From Actinomycetaceae bacterium (GTDB taxonomy: Bacteria > Actinomycetota > Actinomycetes > Actinomycetales > Actinomycetaceae): a DNA stretch of 64,000 nt. Made by a program: the position numbers and the translations under genes. The stretch spans positions 1 to 64,000 of the forward strand of contig JAUMUM010000008.1 of NCBI GenBank assembly GCA_030530685.1, read 5' to 3'. Within the stretch, counting starts at the first letter, position 1. Each line of letters begins with the position of its first letter. Positions 20,141 to 29,593 of this stretch are shown here, one piece after another. A model generated the notes under the pieces. It was not told the origin of the DNA and did not search any database. It saw only the letters and a list, made by a program, of their open reading frames with translations.

Positions 20141-21688
20141 CTAGGCAGAGTAGTGCTCGCTCAGGCGTGCCATGAGGTCCTTCATCTGAAGGTAGGAGTC
20201 TGTGTACAGCTCGTAGTAGGGGCGGTAGCGTTCGTGTGCGCCGGGGTCGGGCTGGATGACTTCGGCGGTCTTGGTCATGGCGAGCGACGCCGTGGGAATG
20301 TCCTCGTACCACCCCGCACCGACCGCGGCGACCATCGCCGAGCCGAGCGCGGGGCCTTCCGTCACGTCCGTGAGGACGAGGGGCACGTTGGAAACGTCCG
20401 CGTGCATCTGCAGCCATAGGCGGTTGTTCGTGGCGCCGCCGGAGACGATGATCTCCTCGACCGGAGCACCCGCGCTGCGCAATGCCTCGAAGATCGCCTC
20501 GGTGCCAAAGCAGATGCTTTCAAGGATCGCTCGGAACATGTGCGCCTCGGTGTGGTGGAGCGTTAGGCCCCAGAACATGCCGCGAGAGCGGGCGTCGAAG
20601 TGGGGCGCGCGGTTTCCCTGGAAATGGTCGAGTGCGAGCAGGCCGTCGCAGCCGATGGGTATCTGCTCGGCCTGACGGGTGAGGATGTCGTAGACCGACT
20701 CGCCCGTCTTCTCCGATTCGATGTGGGAAGCGCCCGCCAGATTCTTGAGGAACCATTCGACGACGACGCCGGTCGATACCTGGCCGCCGTCGAAGGTGAA
20801 GTAGCCGGGAACGGTGGCGTTCGCGAAGGACCCCCAAATGCCCCTGGTGTATACCGGCTCGTCGAGCTGCCCGGTGAGCACGTGGCTGGACCCGGTGATG
20901 AGCGCGATCCGCCCCGGGGTGGCCACGCCGAGGCCGATGGCGCCCATGTAGGCGTCGATGCCGCCCTCGACGACGGGTATCCCGGCGGGCAGGCCGAGCT
21001 CCTCGGCGACGTCGGCAAGCAGCGGGCCGACGATCTGGCCGACGGCCGTGACCTTGGCGGGGAACTTCGCGAGGATGTCCATCGCGCCGACTGCCTTGTA
21101 GAGGCTGGTGGGCCAGCCTCCCGCGCTGGCGTCGTAGAAGTACTTGCCCGCGGCGTGGGACTCCGACATCGTCCATAGGCCGGTGAGCCGGTGGACGAGC
21201 CAGTCGGTTTCGTCGCAGATGGTCGCGGTGCGCGCGAAGACTTCGGGCTCGTTGTCCTTGATCCACATGGCCTTGGGAAGGCCCCACTCCGCGGAGACGG
21301 CTCCCTGGCCACACAGCCGGAGGGCAGGGTCGCCGGTGGCCAGTATTCGCTCTGCCTCCTGGACGGAGCGCACGTCCATCCACAGGATCGCGGGCCGCGT
21401 GATGGCATCGTCGGCATCCAGGCAGACGACAGTGCAGGACGTTGCGTCCATGGAGATCGCCTCGATCTGCGAGGGCTCGATGGCGGCCTGTGTCAGGGCG
21501 GCGTGAACGGCCTCGACCGTCCTTTCCCACCATTCGGCGGGATCCTGCTCGGCCCATCCGGGCTGGGCGTGGGTGGTGGCCCAGCGCGCGCTTCCGAAGC
21601 CGACCTGGCGGCCCGTGGCGTCGAAAATGCCGGCGCGGGCCGAGCCGGTGCCCATGTCGATGCCGATGACGTATCCGTTGGCGTTCAT
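20141..21688 (-). CDS. FGGY-family carbohydrate kinase
   Basis: A 515-residue kinase with two ASKHA domains. The N-terminal phosphate motif is IGIDMGTGSARAGIFD; the catalytic Asp is in VVEGGIDAYMGAIGLG; the C-terminal adenosine motif is IIVSGGATNNRLWLQMHADV. Overall it is closest to ribulokinase-type pentulose kinases. ATG 21688 follows AGGAACCTCA. A 164-base gap with two copies of CGGCCAGCCTTG precedes the dehydrogenase. The substrate is probably a ketopentose or a pentitol, but it cannot be fixed from sequence. Confidence 0.85.
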   Translation of the reverse strand: MNANGYVIGIDMGTGSARAGIFDATGRQVGFGSARWATTHAQPGWAEQDPAEWWERTVEAVHAALTQAAIEPSQIEAISMDATSCTVVCLDADDAITRPAILWMDVRSVQEAERILATGDPALRLCGQGAVSAEWGLPKAMWIKDNEPEVFARTATICDETDWLVHRLTGLWTMSESHAAGKYFYDASAGGWPTSLYKAVGAMDILAKFPAKVTAVGQIVGPLLADVAEELGLPAGIPVVEGGIDAYMGAIGLGVATPGRIALITGSSHVLTGQLDEPVYTRGIWGSFANATVPGYFTFDGGQVSTGVVVEWFLKNLAGASHIESEKTGESVYDILTRQAEQIPIGCDGLLALDHFQGNRAPHFDARSRGMFWGLTLHHTEAHMFRAILESICFGTEAIFEALRSAGAPVEEIIVSGGATNNRLWLQMHADVSNVPLVLTDVTEGPALGSAMVAAVGAGWYEDIPTASLAMTKTAEVIQPDPGAHERYRPYYELYTDSYLQMKDLMARLSEHYSA

Positions 21689-21816
21689 TGAGGTTCCTAT
21701 CTATATCTAGGGGAGGGGCGGGCGGGCTCCGGGGCGACGGTGCCCACGGACCGGGCGCCCCGTCGGGCTGGACGTGGGGCGCGGCGGCACGAGATGCCGG
21801 ATGTGGGACGGGACTG

Positions 21817-22827
21817 TTAGAGGCGCTGGATGTGACCGCTTGCGATCGCGGCATTTCCCGCGTTGACGATGCGGACCGCGGCCAGGCCGTCGCGCCCGGT
21901 GACAAGGGGCTGGCTGTCGTCGGCGATGGCTGTGGCAAAGGCGCTGTCTTCGGCGACATAGGCATCGCGGTACAGGGTGCGCCACGAGTCGACGATGCTC
22001 TGCTCGGAGGTGCCTTCGGCCTTGTGGACGACGACGCGGTCGGCCGCGAGCCCGCCGATGTCGATCCTGCCGTGCGTGCCGTGGATCTCGACGCGGCTGT
22101 CGTAGCCGTAGCGCACCCCCTGGGCGCCGTTGATGTGGCCGAGCGCGCCGCTCGCGAACCGGGCGTTGAGGAGGAAGGTGTCGTAGAAGTCGGGGAACTC
22201 GGCGAGCGCGTCCGCGCTGCGATAGTTCCCGCCGAAGGCCTGGAGCTCGACCACCTCCGAGCCCGTGAGCCACCGGAGCATGTCGATGTCGTGACTCGAC
22301 ACCTCGGCGAGGGGGCCGTTGCTCGCCGACAGGTCGTACATCCAGGGGTGGGGGATGCTCGGCCCGTGGGTGAGTGTCGTGACCGAGACGACCTCACCGA
22401 TCTGCCCGGCCTCGAGGGCTGCCTTCGCGCGCCGGTGGCCGGCGTCGAAGCGGCGCATGAAGCCGATCTGGAGTTTGACGCCCGCCGCGTCGGTGGCCGC
22501 GATCATGTCCTCGCACTCGCTCGCGTCCATCGCCATGGGCTTTTCGCACAGGACGTGCTTGCCGGCGGCGGCCGCCTCGCAGACGATGTCGCGGTGGAAC
22601 TTCGTCGGGGTAACGACGACGACCGCGTCCACGCCCGAGTCCAGAAGCTCCGTGTGCGTGGGGAAGACGGGCACGCCGAACTCCTTCTGTGCGCTTGCCC
22701 GCGCCTGTGGGGAGGGATCGGACAATGCGACGAGTTGCGCGTTTGCAACCCGCCAGGCGAAGGCTCTCGCATGAATGAGGCCTGCGCGACCCGCTCCGAT
22801 GACTCCGACTCTCAGGTGATGCGCCAT
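21817..22827 (-). CDS. Gfo/Idh/MocA family oxidoreductase
   Basis: A 336-residue NAD(P)-dependent dehydrogenase. The Rossmann motif is VGVIGAGRAGLIHA. The family motif EKP is seen in HVLCEKPMAMDASECEDM, and the catalytic histidine is probably that of EVSSHDIDMLRWLTG. Relatives include myo-inositol 2-dehydrogenase. ATG 22827 follows a strong GAGGAG. It is the first gene of the minus-strand operon and faces a GntR regulator. It would oxidise a sugar or cyclitol before phosphorylation by the kinase, an inference from order. Confidence 0.88.
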   Translation of the reverse strand: MAHHLRVGVIGAGRAGLIHARAFAWRVANAQLVALSDPSPQARASAQKEFGVPVFPTHTELLDSGVDAVVVVTPTKFHRDIVCEAAAAGKHVLCEKPMAMDASECEDMIAATDAAGVKLQIGFMRRFDAGHRRAKAALEAGQIGEVVSVTTLTHGPSIPHPWMYDLSASNGPLAEVSSHDIDMLRWLTGSEVVELQAFGGNYRSADALAEFPDFYDTFLLNARFASGALGHINGAQGVRYGYDSRVEIHGTHGRIDIGGLAADRVVVHKAEGTSEQSIVDSWRTLYRDAYVAEDSAFATAIADDSQPLVTGRDGLAAVRIVNAGNAAIASGHIQRL

Positions 22828-23074
22828 TGCGACTCCTCGGTGATCCAACGACGATGGTGGATTCACGCCACTCTAACGCTGATACGGACAACCGGACAAG
22901 TGTGTGGAGGAAGGTGATGTGGCCTTCCGGCAGCTTCGTCTACGAGGAGTGTGGCCGGGTGGGACTAGCGGCCCGGCAGGGCTGTCGCAATGCAGCGCGA
23001 GGGCGGTGCCCGCGCGGGTTGCGGCGATCCATGTCGGACGAGTGCTGTACTGTTCCCGTGGAGGTGACCTTGCC
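22828..23074. promoter_or_regulatory. Divergent control region between oxidoreductase and GntR
   Basis: On the minus strand TTGTCC at 22894-22899, an 18-base spacer and TAGAGT make a weak promoter for the operon. Its -35 overlaps a direct repeat CGGACAA (22885-22891 and 22893-22899). An inverted repeat ATCCA-N10-TGGAT lies at 22843-22862, just before the minus-strand start. Either could be the GntR operator; neither matches a consensus I can state with confidence. Confidence 0.35.
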
Positions 23075-23842
23075 GTGAAACGAATCGACCGCGACTCGGC
23101 CGTGCCCTACTACCATCAGCTCAAGGCAATCTTGCTGGCGCGCATCGAGGCCGAAGGCCTGGCGGGCGGCGACCGCTTCTGGTCGGATAATGACGTGCGT
23201 GCCACCTACGGCGTCTCGCGCAGCGTCGTCAGGCAGGCGCTGGCCGAACTGGAGACCGAAGGCGTCATCACCAGGGTCCGGGGCAAGGGAACGTTCGTCA
23301 CGATGCCCACCGAGGATCACGGTCTGGCGTCGTCGATTGACGGCCTGTACGCCCACGCTCGGGCCCAGGGCCTGGCTCTGAGCTCCAGGATCCTGCGGCT
23401 CCAGCGCGAGCCGGCGAACGAGCGTGTCGCGGGGCTGCTCGACCTCGAACCGGGTGGCGAGGTCGTCGCCGTGGAGCGGGTGAGGCACGTGGCGGGCGAG
23501 CCCTGGGCGTACACGACGAGCTGGATGCCGGCGGAACTCGTGCCGGGTATCGAACGCTTCGACTTCGAGGAGGATTCCCTCTACCGGATCCTGCGCGAGG
23601 AGTACGGCCTGAGTTTCGGTGTGGCGCGCCGAAGCGTCGGGGCCGTGGTCGCGGGGCAGACTGCTGCGCGTCACCTCCACGTGCGGGTCGGCGCGCCGGT
23701 CCTTCACATCGTCTCGCTGCTTCTGAGTGCCGAGTCCATCCCCATTGAAACCTTCGTCGCCCAGCATCGCGGCGATAAATCACGTTTCGACGTAATGCTG
23801 ACTGCTGAACAATCGGATATTTCCGTTCGGATCACCGAGTGA
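23075..23842 (+). CDS. GntR/HutC-family transcriptional regulator
   Basis: A 255-residue regulator. The N-terminal winged helix (about 1-70) reads VPYYHQLKAILLARIEAEGL, then SDNDVRATYGVSRSVVRQALAELETEGVI and VRGKGTFV. The rest is a UTRA ligand-binding domain (VERVRHVAGEPWAYTTSWMP), the hallmark of the HutC subfamily that senses sugar phosphates and similar metabolites. Start GTG 23075 follows GGAGGTGA. It is divergent from the sugar operon and is the likely repressor of it. Confidence 0.9.
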   Translation: MKRIDRDSAVPYYHQLKAILLARIEAEGLAGGDRFWSDNDVRATYGVSRSVVRQALAELETEGVITRVRGKGTFVTMPTEDHGLASSIDGLYAHARAQGLALSSRILRLQREPANERVAGLLDLEPGGEVVAVERVRHVAGEPWAYTTSWMPAELVPGIERFDFEEDSLYRILREEYGLSFGVARRSVGAVVAGQTAARHLHVRVGAPVLHIVSLLLSAESIPIETFVAQHRGDKSRFDVMLTAEQSDISVRITE

Positions 23843-23855
23843 GCGGTGGCGCTGC

Positions 23856-23898
23856 CAGGTAGCGCGTGAGGAGATAGCGCAAGGGCAGGTAGCGCGTG
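23856..23898 (+). repeat. Three-copy 15-bp repeat after GntR
   Basis: TAGCGC recurs at 23860, 23875 and 23890 with exact 15-base spacing; the outer two copies share CAGGTAGCGCGTG. It starts 14 bases after the GntR stop. The remaining gap to rpsJ (23843-24277) has no supported gene apart from the promoter and leader described separately. Confidence 0.6.
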
Positions 23899-24074
23899 GA
23901 CACTTCCGGGCGGCTCACGGACGCGGCCGGTGGCCCGCCGCCAGCGGCCAGGTGACGTCATGCGGGTGCGGAGTTTTCGCATCCGCGATTTTCGTCTTCG
24001 CGCTCGCACGGGCTAGGGTGAGGAGCGCGTGGACGGCCGCCGTTGTTTACCATGCCACTATTCCGCCCGGTTGT

Positions 24075-24277
24075 TTGCGACGTCGGTGGTGGTCTTGGCA
24101 TACTGAACAAGTTGCCCGGGAGGCCGGGCCATGAACTTCGTCGGGAACGAACGTTGCCCGACGTGTCACAAGGGTTCGTCGTAATCTGCATAGGGCTTGG
24201 ATACTGCGGTGTTTAGACGCGACACGCCCGAGTGCGGGTACGGGCGATCACCGAGGTAGAGAGAGGTAGACGACGGC
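24075..24277 (+). promoter_or_regulatory. S10 operon promoter and long 5' leader
   Basis: TTGCGA (24075-24080), 18-base spacer, CATACT (24099-24104) form a plausible promoter, giving a leader of about 167 bases. A hairpin GCCCGG-GAGG-CCGGGC lies at 24114-24129, at the very 5' end of the predicted RNA. Long leaders before rpsJ are common because S10 operons are often autoregulated (by L4 in enterobacteria); whether this one is, is unknown. Confidence 0.4.
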
Positions 24278-24586
24278 ATGGCTGGACAGAAAATCCGCAT
24301 CCGGCTGAAGTCATATGACCACGAGGTCATTGACAATGCAGCTAAGAAGCTTGTCGACGAAGTGACGCGCACCGGTGCGACGGTTGTTGGCCCCGTGCCG
24401 CTTCCCACGGAAAAGAATGTCTTCTGCGTCATTCGCTCCCCCCACAAGTACAAGGACAGCCGCGAGCACTTCGAGATGCGCACCCACAAGCGGCTCATCG
24501 ACATCGTCGATCCGACCCTGAAGACGATCGATACGCTCCGCCGTCTCGATCTTCCGGCCGATGTCAATGTGGAAATCAAGCTCTGA
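24278..24586 (+). CDS. rpsJ: 30S ribosomal protein S10
   Basis: S10 (NusE) is part of the 30S head and also joins NusB/NusG in antitermination. 102 residues with [19 protein letters not shown] at the start and the conserved [32 protein letters not shown] core. First gene of the S10-spc operon; the RBS GAGAGAGG lies before ATG 24278, and rplC follows after 11 bases. Confidence 0.97.
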   Translation: MAGQKIRIRLKSYDHEVIDNAAKKLVDEVTRTGATVVGPVPLPTEKNVFCVIRSPHKYKDSREHFEMRTHKRLIDIVDPTLKTIDTLRRLDLPADVNVEIKL

Positions 24587-24597
24587 GGTAACGCATC

Positions 24598-25260
24598 ATG
24601 AACTCCAAGCAGATCGCTGGCGCGCCCGTCAAGGCGCTGCTCGGCACCAAGCTGGGCATGACCCAGCTATGGGATGAGGCAGGCCGCCTCGTTCCCATCA
24701 CCGTTGTCCACGTTGGCACGAACGTCGTGACCCAGGTGCGCACGCCCGATGTCGATGGCTACTCGGCCATCCAACTTGCATCCGGCGAGCTCAAGACCAA
24801 GAACGTCACCAAGCCGATGCAGGGACACTTCGACAAGGCGGGCGTCGCCCCGCGCAAGAAGCTCGCCGAGGTCCGCACGTCTGACGCCGCCGAGTACGAG
24901 CTCGGCCAGGAACTCACCGCGGAGCTCTTCGAGGCCGGACAGCTGGTCGACGTCATCGGCACCTCCAAGGGCAAGGGCTTTGCCGGCGTCATGAAGCGTC
25001 ACGGCTTCGCGGGCGTCGCGGCCTCCCACGGCGCGCATCGCAACCACCGCAAGCCGGGTGCCATCGGTGCCTGCGCCACGCCGTCGCGCGTCTTCAAGGG
25101 ACTGCGCATGGCCGGCCGCATGGGGGGCGAGCGCGTCACCGTCCTGAATCTTCCCATCCACGCCGTCGACGTCGAAAAGGGCATCCTGCTCGTCGCCGGC
25201 GCCATCCCTGGCAACAAGGGTGGCACGGTCGTGGTCCGCACCGCCGTGAAGGGAGCCTGA
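24598..25260 (+). CDS. rplC: 50S ribosomal protein L3
   Basis: Early-assembly 50S protein whose loop reaches the peptidyl-transferase centre. 220 residues, normal length. Conserved [15 protein letters not shown] start, [17 protein letters not shown] and [16 protein letters not shown] segments. ATG 24598 follows CTGAGGTAACGC. It ends one base before rplD, so the two are coupled. Confidence 0.97.
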   Translation: MNSKQIAGAPVKALLGTKLGMTQLWDEAGRLVPITVVHVGTNVVTQVRTPDVDGYSAIQLASGELKTKNVTKPMQGHFDKAGVAPRKKLAEVRTSDAAEYELGQELTAELFEAGQLVDVIGTSKGKGFAGVMKRHGFAGVAASHGAHRNHRKPGAIGACATPSRVFKGLRMAGRMGGERVTVLNLPIHAVDVEKGILLVAGAIPGNKGGTVVVRTAVKGA

Positions 25261-25261
25261 C

Positions 25262-25909
25262 ATGACACAGTCCCTGCAGGTTGACGTCATCGACGTCAAG
25301 GGAGAGGCCGCCGGCAGTGTTGAGCTGCCCGCCTCCCTCTTCGACCTCGACATCAACGTCCCGCTCATCCACCAGGTCGTCGTCGCCCAGCTCGCCGCCG
25401 CGCGCCAGGGAACGCACGCCACCAAGACCCGCGGCCAGGTTTCCGGCGGCGGTCGCAAGCCGTTCAAGCAGAAGGGCACCGGACGCGCTCGGCAGGGCTC
25501 GATCCGCGCACCGCAGTTCACCGGAGGCGGCACTGTTCACGGCCCCCAGCCGCGCAGCTACGCCCAGCGCACGCCCAAGAAGATGATCGCCGCCGCCCTT
25601 CGCCAGTCGCTCTCCGATCGCGCGCGCGCCGGCCGCGTCCACGTCGTCACCGGCTTCGTCGAGGGTGATAAGCCCTCGACCAAGGCCGCGCTCGAGCTGC
25701 TGCGCAAGGTAGTCGCCGACCGCACGGCGCTGGCCGTCGTTTCGCGCGACGATGACCTTTCGGTCCTGTCGCTGCGCAACGCCGTCGAGGCCAGCGTGAT
25801 CTACGTGGATCAGCTCAACAGCTACGACGTCCTGGTCGCGGACGACGTCATCTTCACCGAGTCGGCCCTGACGGAGTTCGTCTCGAAGAACGGCAAGGAG
25901 GAGAAGTGA
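25262..25909 (+). CDS. rplD: 50S ribosomal protein L4
   Basis: L4 lines the nascent-peptide tunnel and in some bacteria autoregulates the S10 operon. 215 residues. Conserved tunnel-loop segment [23 protein letters not shown]-like and [12 protein letters not shown] are visible. ATG 25262 is one base after the rplC stop; its own TGA overlaps rplW (GTGA). Confidence 0.97.
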   Translation: MTQSLQVDVIDVKGEAAGSVELPASLFDLDINVPLIHQVVVAQLAAARQGTHATKTRGQVSGGGRKPFKQKGTGRARQGSIRAPQFTGGGTVHGPQPRSYAQRTPKKMIAAALRQSLSDRARAGRVHVVTGFVEGDKPSTKAALELLRKVVADRTALAVVSRDDDLSVLSLRNAVEASVIYVDQLNSYDVLVADDVIFTESALTEFVSKNGKEEK

Positions 25910-26205
25910 CTGACTCGAGCTTCTGGAACAAGGATCCGCGCGACGTCATCATCAAGCCCGTGGCCACCGAGAAGTCGGCCGGCCTGGAGGACGTCGGCCA
26001 GTACGTCTTCCTCGTCGACCCGCGGGCGAACAAGACGGAGATCAAGCAGGCCGTCGAGTCCATCTTCGACGTCAAGGTCGCGTCTGTGAACACCCAGAAC
26101 CGCCGCGGTAAGGCCCGTCGCACCCGCGACGGCATCGGCCGGCGCAAGGACACCAAGCGCGCGATCGTCTCGCTGCGCGAGGGCACAATCGACATCTACG
26201 GCTGA
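25906..26205 (+). CDS. rplW: 50S ribosomal protein L23
   Basis: L23 sits at the tunnel exit and docks trigger factor and SRP. 99 residues, starting at GTG 25906 inside the rplD stop. Conserved [15 protein letters not shown] and the [20 protein letters not shown] loop are present. Confidence 0.96.
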   Translation: MTDSSFWNKDPRDVIIKPVATEKSAGLEDVGQYVFLVDPRANKTEIKQAVESIFDVKVASVNTQNRRGKARRTRDGIGRRKDTKRAIVSLREGTIDIYG

Positions 26206-26225
26206 GAGATTGAGGATCGAAACTC

Positions 26226-27062
26226 ATGGGAATTCGTAAGTACAAGCCGACGACCCCGGGTCGTCGCGGTGCGAGCGTAGCCGACTTCGCCGAGATCACC
26301 CGATCGACGCCGGAGAAGTCGCTGCTGCGCCCGCTGACCAAGACCGGCGGCCGCAACAACACCGGCCGCATCACGGCCCGCCACAAGGGCGGCGGCCACA
26401 AGCGCCAGTACCGCATCATCGACTTCCGCCGCTGGGACAAGGACGGCGTGCCCGCGAAGGTCGCTCACATCGAGTACGACCCCAACCGCACGGCCCGCAT
26501 CGCCCTCCTCCACTACGCGGACGGCGAGAAGCGCTACATCATCGCGCCGAAGAACCTCCGGCAGGGTGACACGATCGAAAACGGTCCCGCGGCCGACATC
26601 AAGCCCGGCAATAACCTGCCGCTGAAGAACATCCCGGTCGGCACCACGGTCTACTGCGTCGAGTTGCGCCCCCTCGGTGGCGCCAAGATCGGCCGTTCGG
26701 CCGGTGTCTCGGTGCAGCTCGTGGCACGCGAGGGCAAGTACGCACAGCTGCGCATGCCCTCCGGCGAGATCCGCAACGTCGACTCCCGCTGCCGCGCCAG
26801 CGTCGGCGAGGTCGGCAATGCCGAGCAGTCCAACATCAACTGGGGCAAGGCAGGCCGCATGCGCTGGAAGGGCGTCCGCCCGACCGTCCGCGGCGTCGTC
26901 ATGAACCCGGTCGACCACCCCCACGGTGGCGGCGAGGGCAAGACCTCTGGCGGCCGGCATCCGGTCAGCCCCTGGGGCAAGCCCGAAGGCCGCACCCGCC
27001 GTCCGAAAAAGGCTAGCGACAAGCTCATTGTGCGCCGTCGCAAGACCGGCAACAAGCGCTGA
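26226..27062 (+). CDS. rplB: 50S ribosomal protein L2
   Basis: L2 supports subunit association and the peptidyl-transferase centre. 278 residues, from [15 protein letters not shown] to the basic C-terminus. The conserved [21 protein letters not shown] segment with the functionally important histidine is intact. rpsS starts 15 bases downstream. Confidence 0.97.
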   Translation: MGIRKYKPTTPGRRGASVADFAEITRSTPEKSLLRPLTKTGGRNNTGRITARHKGGGHKRQYRIIDFRRWDKDGVPAKVAHIEYDPNRTARIALLHYADGEKRYIIAPKNLRQGDTIENGPAADIKPGNNLPLKNIPVGTTVYCVELRPLGGAKIGRSAGVSVQLVAREGKYAQLRMPSGEIRNVDSRCRASVGEVGNAEQSNINWGKAGRMRWKGVRPTVRGVVMNPVDHPHGGGEGKTSGGRHPVSPWGKPEGRTRRPKKASDKLIVRRRKTGNKR

Positions 27063-27077
27063 GAGAGGATGAGCTGA

Positions 27078-27359
27078 ATGCCGCGTAGTCTCAAGAAGGG
27101 CCCCTTCGTTGACGAGCACCTTCAGAAGAAGGTCGACGAGCAGAATGAAAAGGGCACGAAGAACGTCATCAAGACCTGGTCGCGTCGGTCGGTCATCACG
27201 CCCGACTTCCTGGGTCACACCTTTGCCGTGCACGACGGCCGCAAGCATGTGCCGGTGTTCGTCACCGAGTCCATGGTCGGCCACAAGCTCGGCGAGTTCG
27301 CCCCGACCCGCACCTTCCGCGGGCACGAAAAGGACGACCGTAAGGGCCGCCGCCGCTGA
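27078..27359 (+). CDS. rpsS: 30S ribosomal protein S19
   Basis: S19 forms a complex with S13 in the 30S head and touches A- and P-site tRNAs. 93 residues with [15 protein letters not shown], the [31 protein letters not shown] core (split here for brevity) and a basic tail. Start ATG follows GAGAGAGGATGAGCTGA. Confidence 0.96.
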   Translation: MPRSLKKGPFVDEHLQKKVDEQNEKGTKNVIKTWSRRSVITPDFLGHTFAVHDGRKHVPVFVTESMVGHKLGEFAPTRTFRGHEKDDRKGRRR

Positions 27360-27397
27360 GGGCGCAGCCTGACGAGCAGAGAGAGTAAGGCAGGAAC

Positions 27398-27778
27398 ATG
27401 GAAGCCAAGGCACAGGCGCGATTCGTGCGCGTCACGCCCCAGAAGGCTCGCCGCGTCGTGGACGTCGTCCGCGGCCAGCGCGCCCTGGATGCCGTCGACG
27501 TGCTTCGGTACGCACCCCAGAGGGCGGCGGAAACCGTCCTGAAGATCGTGAATTCGGCCATCGCCAACGCCCGCTACGCGGCGGATGTCAACGGCGAGCG
27601 CTTCGACGAAGAGGACCTGTTCATCCAGGCGGCGTACGTCGACGAGGGTCCCACCATGAAGCGGATCCAGCCGCGCGCGCAGGGCCGAGCCAATCGCATC
27701 CTCAAGCGTACGAGCCATATCACCATCGTCGTCGGCGACGAAGTCGCCGCGGGTAAGAAGAAGGGGAGGACCCGATAG
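27398..27778 (+). CDS. rplV: 50S ribosomal protein L22
   Basis: L22 contributes a beta-hairpin to the exit tunnel where macrolides bind. 126 residues, [19 protein letters not shown] start and the tunnel hairpin in [17 protein letters not shown]. The C-terminus has a short Lys/Arg-rich tail. The TAG stop shares one base with the rpsC GTG. Confidence 0.96.
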   Translation: MEAKAQARFVRVTPQKARRVVDVVRGQRALDAVDVLRYAPQRAAETVLKIVNSAIANARYAADVNGERFDEEDLFIQAAYVDEGPTMKRIQPRAQGRANRILKRTSHITIVVGDEVAAGKKKGRTR

Positions 27779-28578
27779 TGGGGCAGAAGGTCAACCCGAC
27801 CGGGTTCCGACTCGGAATCACCACCAACCACCGTTCGAAGTGGTTCGCTGACTCGTCCAAGCCGGGCCAGCGCTACGCCGACTTCGTCCAGGAAGACATT
27901 CAAATCCGCAAGATGATTTCCAAGACGCTCGACCGCGCGGGCATCTCCCGCGTCAACATAGAGCGTCGCGCCGAGCGCGTCGTCGTGGACATTCACACGG
28001 CCCGCCCCGGCATCGTCATCGGGCGGCGCGGCGCCGAGGCCGATCGCCTGCGGGCCGACCTCGAGAAGCTGACGGGCAAGTCCATTCAGCTCAACATCCT
28101 CGAGGTCAAGAACCCCGAGGCCGACGCGCAGCTCGTCGCCCAGGGCATCGCCGAGCAGTTGGCCTCGCGCGTGTCGTTCCGCCGCGCCATGCGCAAGGGC
28201 ATCCAGTCGGCCGAGCGCGCCGGCGCCCGGGGCATCCGCGTGCAGTGCTCGGGCCGCCTCGGCGGCGCTGAGATGTCGCGTTCGGAGTTCTACCGCGAGG
28301 GTCGCGTGCCGCTGCACACCCTTCGCGCCAATATCGATTACGGCTTCTACGAGGCACGGACCACCTTCGGGCGCATCGGCGTCAAGGTGTGGATCTACCG
28401 CGGCGACGTCACCGACGCCGAGTACTACCGTGCCCTCGCCGAGGCACCCCGTGGCCGCGGCCGCGGTGGCGAGCGTCGTGGCCGTGGCCGCGGCGACCGC
28501 CAGGGCAACCGCGCGCCGCAGCAGCAGGCGGCGGCCGCTCCGGCGTCGGAGCCGGCGACCTCAGGATCGGAGGCCTGA
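27778..28578 (+). CDS. rpsC: 30S ribosomal protein S3
   Basis: S3 lies at the mRNA entry site and has helicase-related function. 266 residues; KH domain with the GxxG loop in [16 protein letters not shown]. The first 215 residues are typical; the last 50 are an Arg/Gly-rich then Gln/Ala-rich tail ([18 protein letters not shown]), seen in some actinobacteria. Start GTG 27778 overlaps rplV by one base. Confidence 0.97.
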   Translation: MGQKVNPTGFRLGITTNHRSKWFADSSKPGQRYADFVQEDIQIRKMISKTLDRAGISRVNIERRAERVVVDIHTARPGIVIGRRGAEADRLRADLEKLTGKSIQLNILEVKNPEADAQLVAQGIAEQLASRVSFRRAMRKGIQSAERAGARGIRVQCSGRLGGAEMSRSEFYREGRVPLHTLRANIDYGFYEARTTFGRIGVKVWIYRGDVTDAEYYRALAEAPRGRGRGGERRGRGRGDRQGNRAPQQQAAAAPASEPATSGSEA

Positions 28579-28580
28579 CA

Positions 28581-28997
28581 ATGCTCATTCCTCGTCGCAC
28601 AAAGTGGCGCAAGCAGCACCGGCCCACCAGGCGTGGCATGTCCAAGGGCGGCAATCAGCTGGCCTTCGGCTCCTACGGCATCCAGGCCCTGGAGCCGGCC
28701 TACGTGACCAACCGCCAGATCGAGGCTGCGCGTATCGCCATGACCCGTCACGTCAAGCGTGGCGGCAAGATCTGGATCAACATCTTCCCGGACCGCCCGC
28801 TGACCAAGAAGGCCCTCGGCCTGCGCATGGGCTCCGGCAAGGGCCCGGTGGAGACGTGGGTGGCCAACGTCAAGCCCGGTCGCGTCATGTTCGAGATGGA
28901 CGGCGTCGGTGAGGAGCTGGCCCGCGAGGCCATGCTGCGCGCCATGCACAAGCTGCCCATGAAGACCCGTTTCGTCACTCGAGAGGATGGTGAATGA
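28581..28997 (+). CDS. rplP: 50S ribosomal protein L16
   Basis: L16 organises the A-site region of the 50S and contacts tRNA. 138 residues; ATG 28581, two bases after the rpsC stop, gives [15 protein letters not shown], the standard start. [18 protein letters not shown] and [18 protein letters not shown] are conserved. An upstream open frame exists but lies inside rpsC. Confidence 0.97.
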   Translation: MLIPRRTKWRKQHRPTRRGMSKGGNQLAFGSYGIQALEPAYVTNRQIEAARIAMTRHVKRGGKIWINIFPDRPLTKKALGLRMGSGKGPVETWVANVKPGRVMFEMDGVGEELAREAMLRAMHKLPMKTRFVTREDGE

Positions 28998-29224
28998 TGG
29001 CCAAGGGCATCACGACCGAAGAGCTCGATGCCATGACCGACGCCGAGTTGCTCGACAAGCTCAAGGAGTCGAAGGAAGAGCTGTTCAACCTGCGCTTCGC
29101 CTCAGTTACCCGCGGTCTCGAAGACACCGGCCGGCTCAGGGAAGTCCGTCGCGACATCGCTCGCATTTACACGATCAAGCGCGAGCGCGAGCTCAATATC
29201 CGCACCGCGCCTTCTAAGGAGTGA
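28994..29224 (+). CDS. rpmC: 50S ribosomal protein L29
   Basis: Small two-helix protein at the tunnel exit next to L23. 76 residues from ATG 28994 (ATGA overlap with rplP); ATG 28997 is an equal alternative. The conserved [18 protein letters not shown] segment and the R-x-R-x-I-A-R helix are present. Confidence 0.95.
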   Translation: MMAKGITTEELDAMTDAELLDKLKESKEELFNLRFASVTRGLEDTGRLREVRRDIARIYTIKRERELNIRTAPSKE

Positions 29225-29232
29225 GGGAGAAA

Positions 29233-29511
29233 TTGAGCGAGAACACCAGTGCTACTCCGGCCCGCAATCACCGCAAGGTCGAGCGCGGCTACGTAGTCAG
29301 CGACAAGATGGATAAGACCGTCATCGTCGAGGTCGAGGACCACCGCAAGCACCCGCTGTACGGCAAGGTCATCACCCACACGCGCCGCGTCAAGGCCCAC
29401 GACGAGGCCAACGAAGTGCGCGTCGGCGATCTCGTCCGCATCATGGAGACCCGTCCGCTGAGCGCGACCAAGCACTTCCGCGTGGTCGAGATCATCGAGA
29501 AGGCCAAGTGA
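29233..29511 (+). CDS. rpsQ: 30S ribosomal protein S17
   Basis: Primary 16S-binding protein of the OB fold. I place the start at TTG 29233, preceded by GAGGGAGAAA, giving 92 residues ([22 protein letters not shown]). The in-frame GTG at 29221 overlaps the rpmC stop and its own Shine-Dalgarno (AAGGAG ends on it), so it is less likely. [20 protein letters not shown] and [13 protein letters not shown] are conserved. An 82-base gap to rplN follows. Confidence 0.94.
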   Translation: MSENTSATPARNHRKVERGYVVSDKMDKTVIVEVEDHRKHPLYGKVITHTRRVKAHDEANEVRVGDLVRIMETRPLSATKHFRVVEIIEKAK

Positions 29512-29593
29512 GCGGCGCGCTCACCACGACAACCCCATCCGTTCGGCAAGGCTCGCCTGGCGAGAACCGGCACGACGACAGGAGAAACCAGAA

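Noticed and set aside
7430-23842. Genomic island with integrase and att sites
   Set aside because: No integrase, transposase, tRNA or flanking direct repeats were found, so only a variable region is claimed.
26196-27413. 405-codon minus-strand frame over rplB and rpsS
   Set aside because: Mirrors conserved ribosomal genes, with no RBS or motif.
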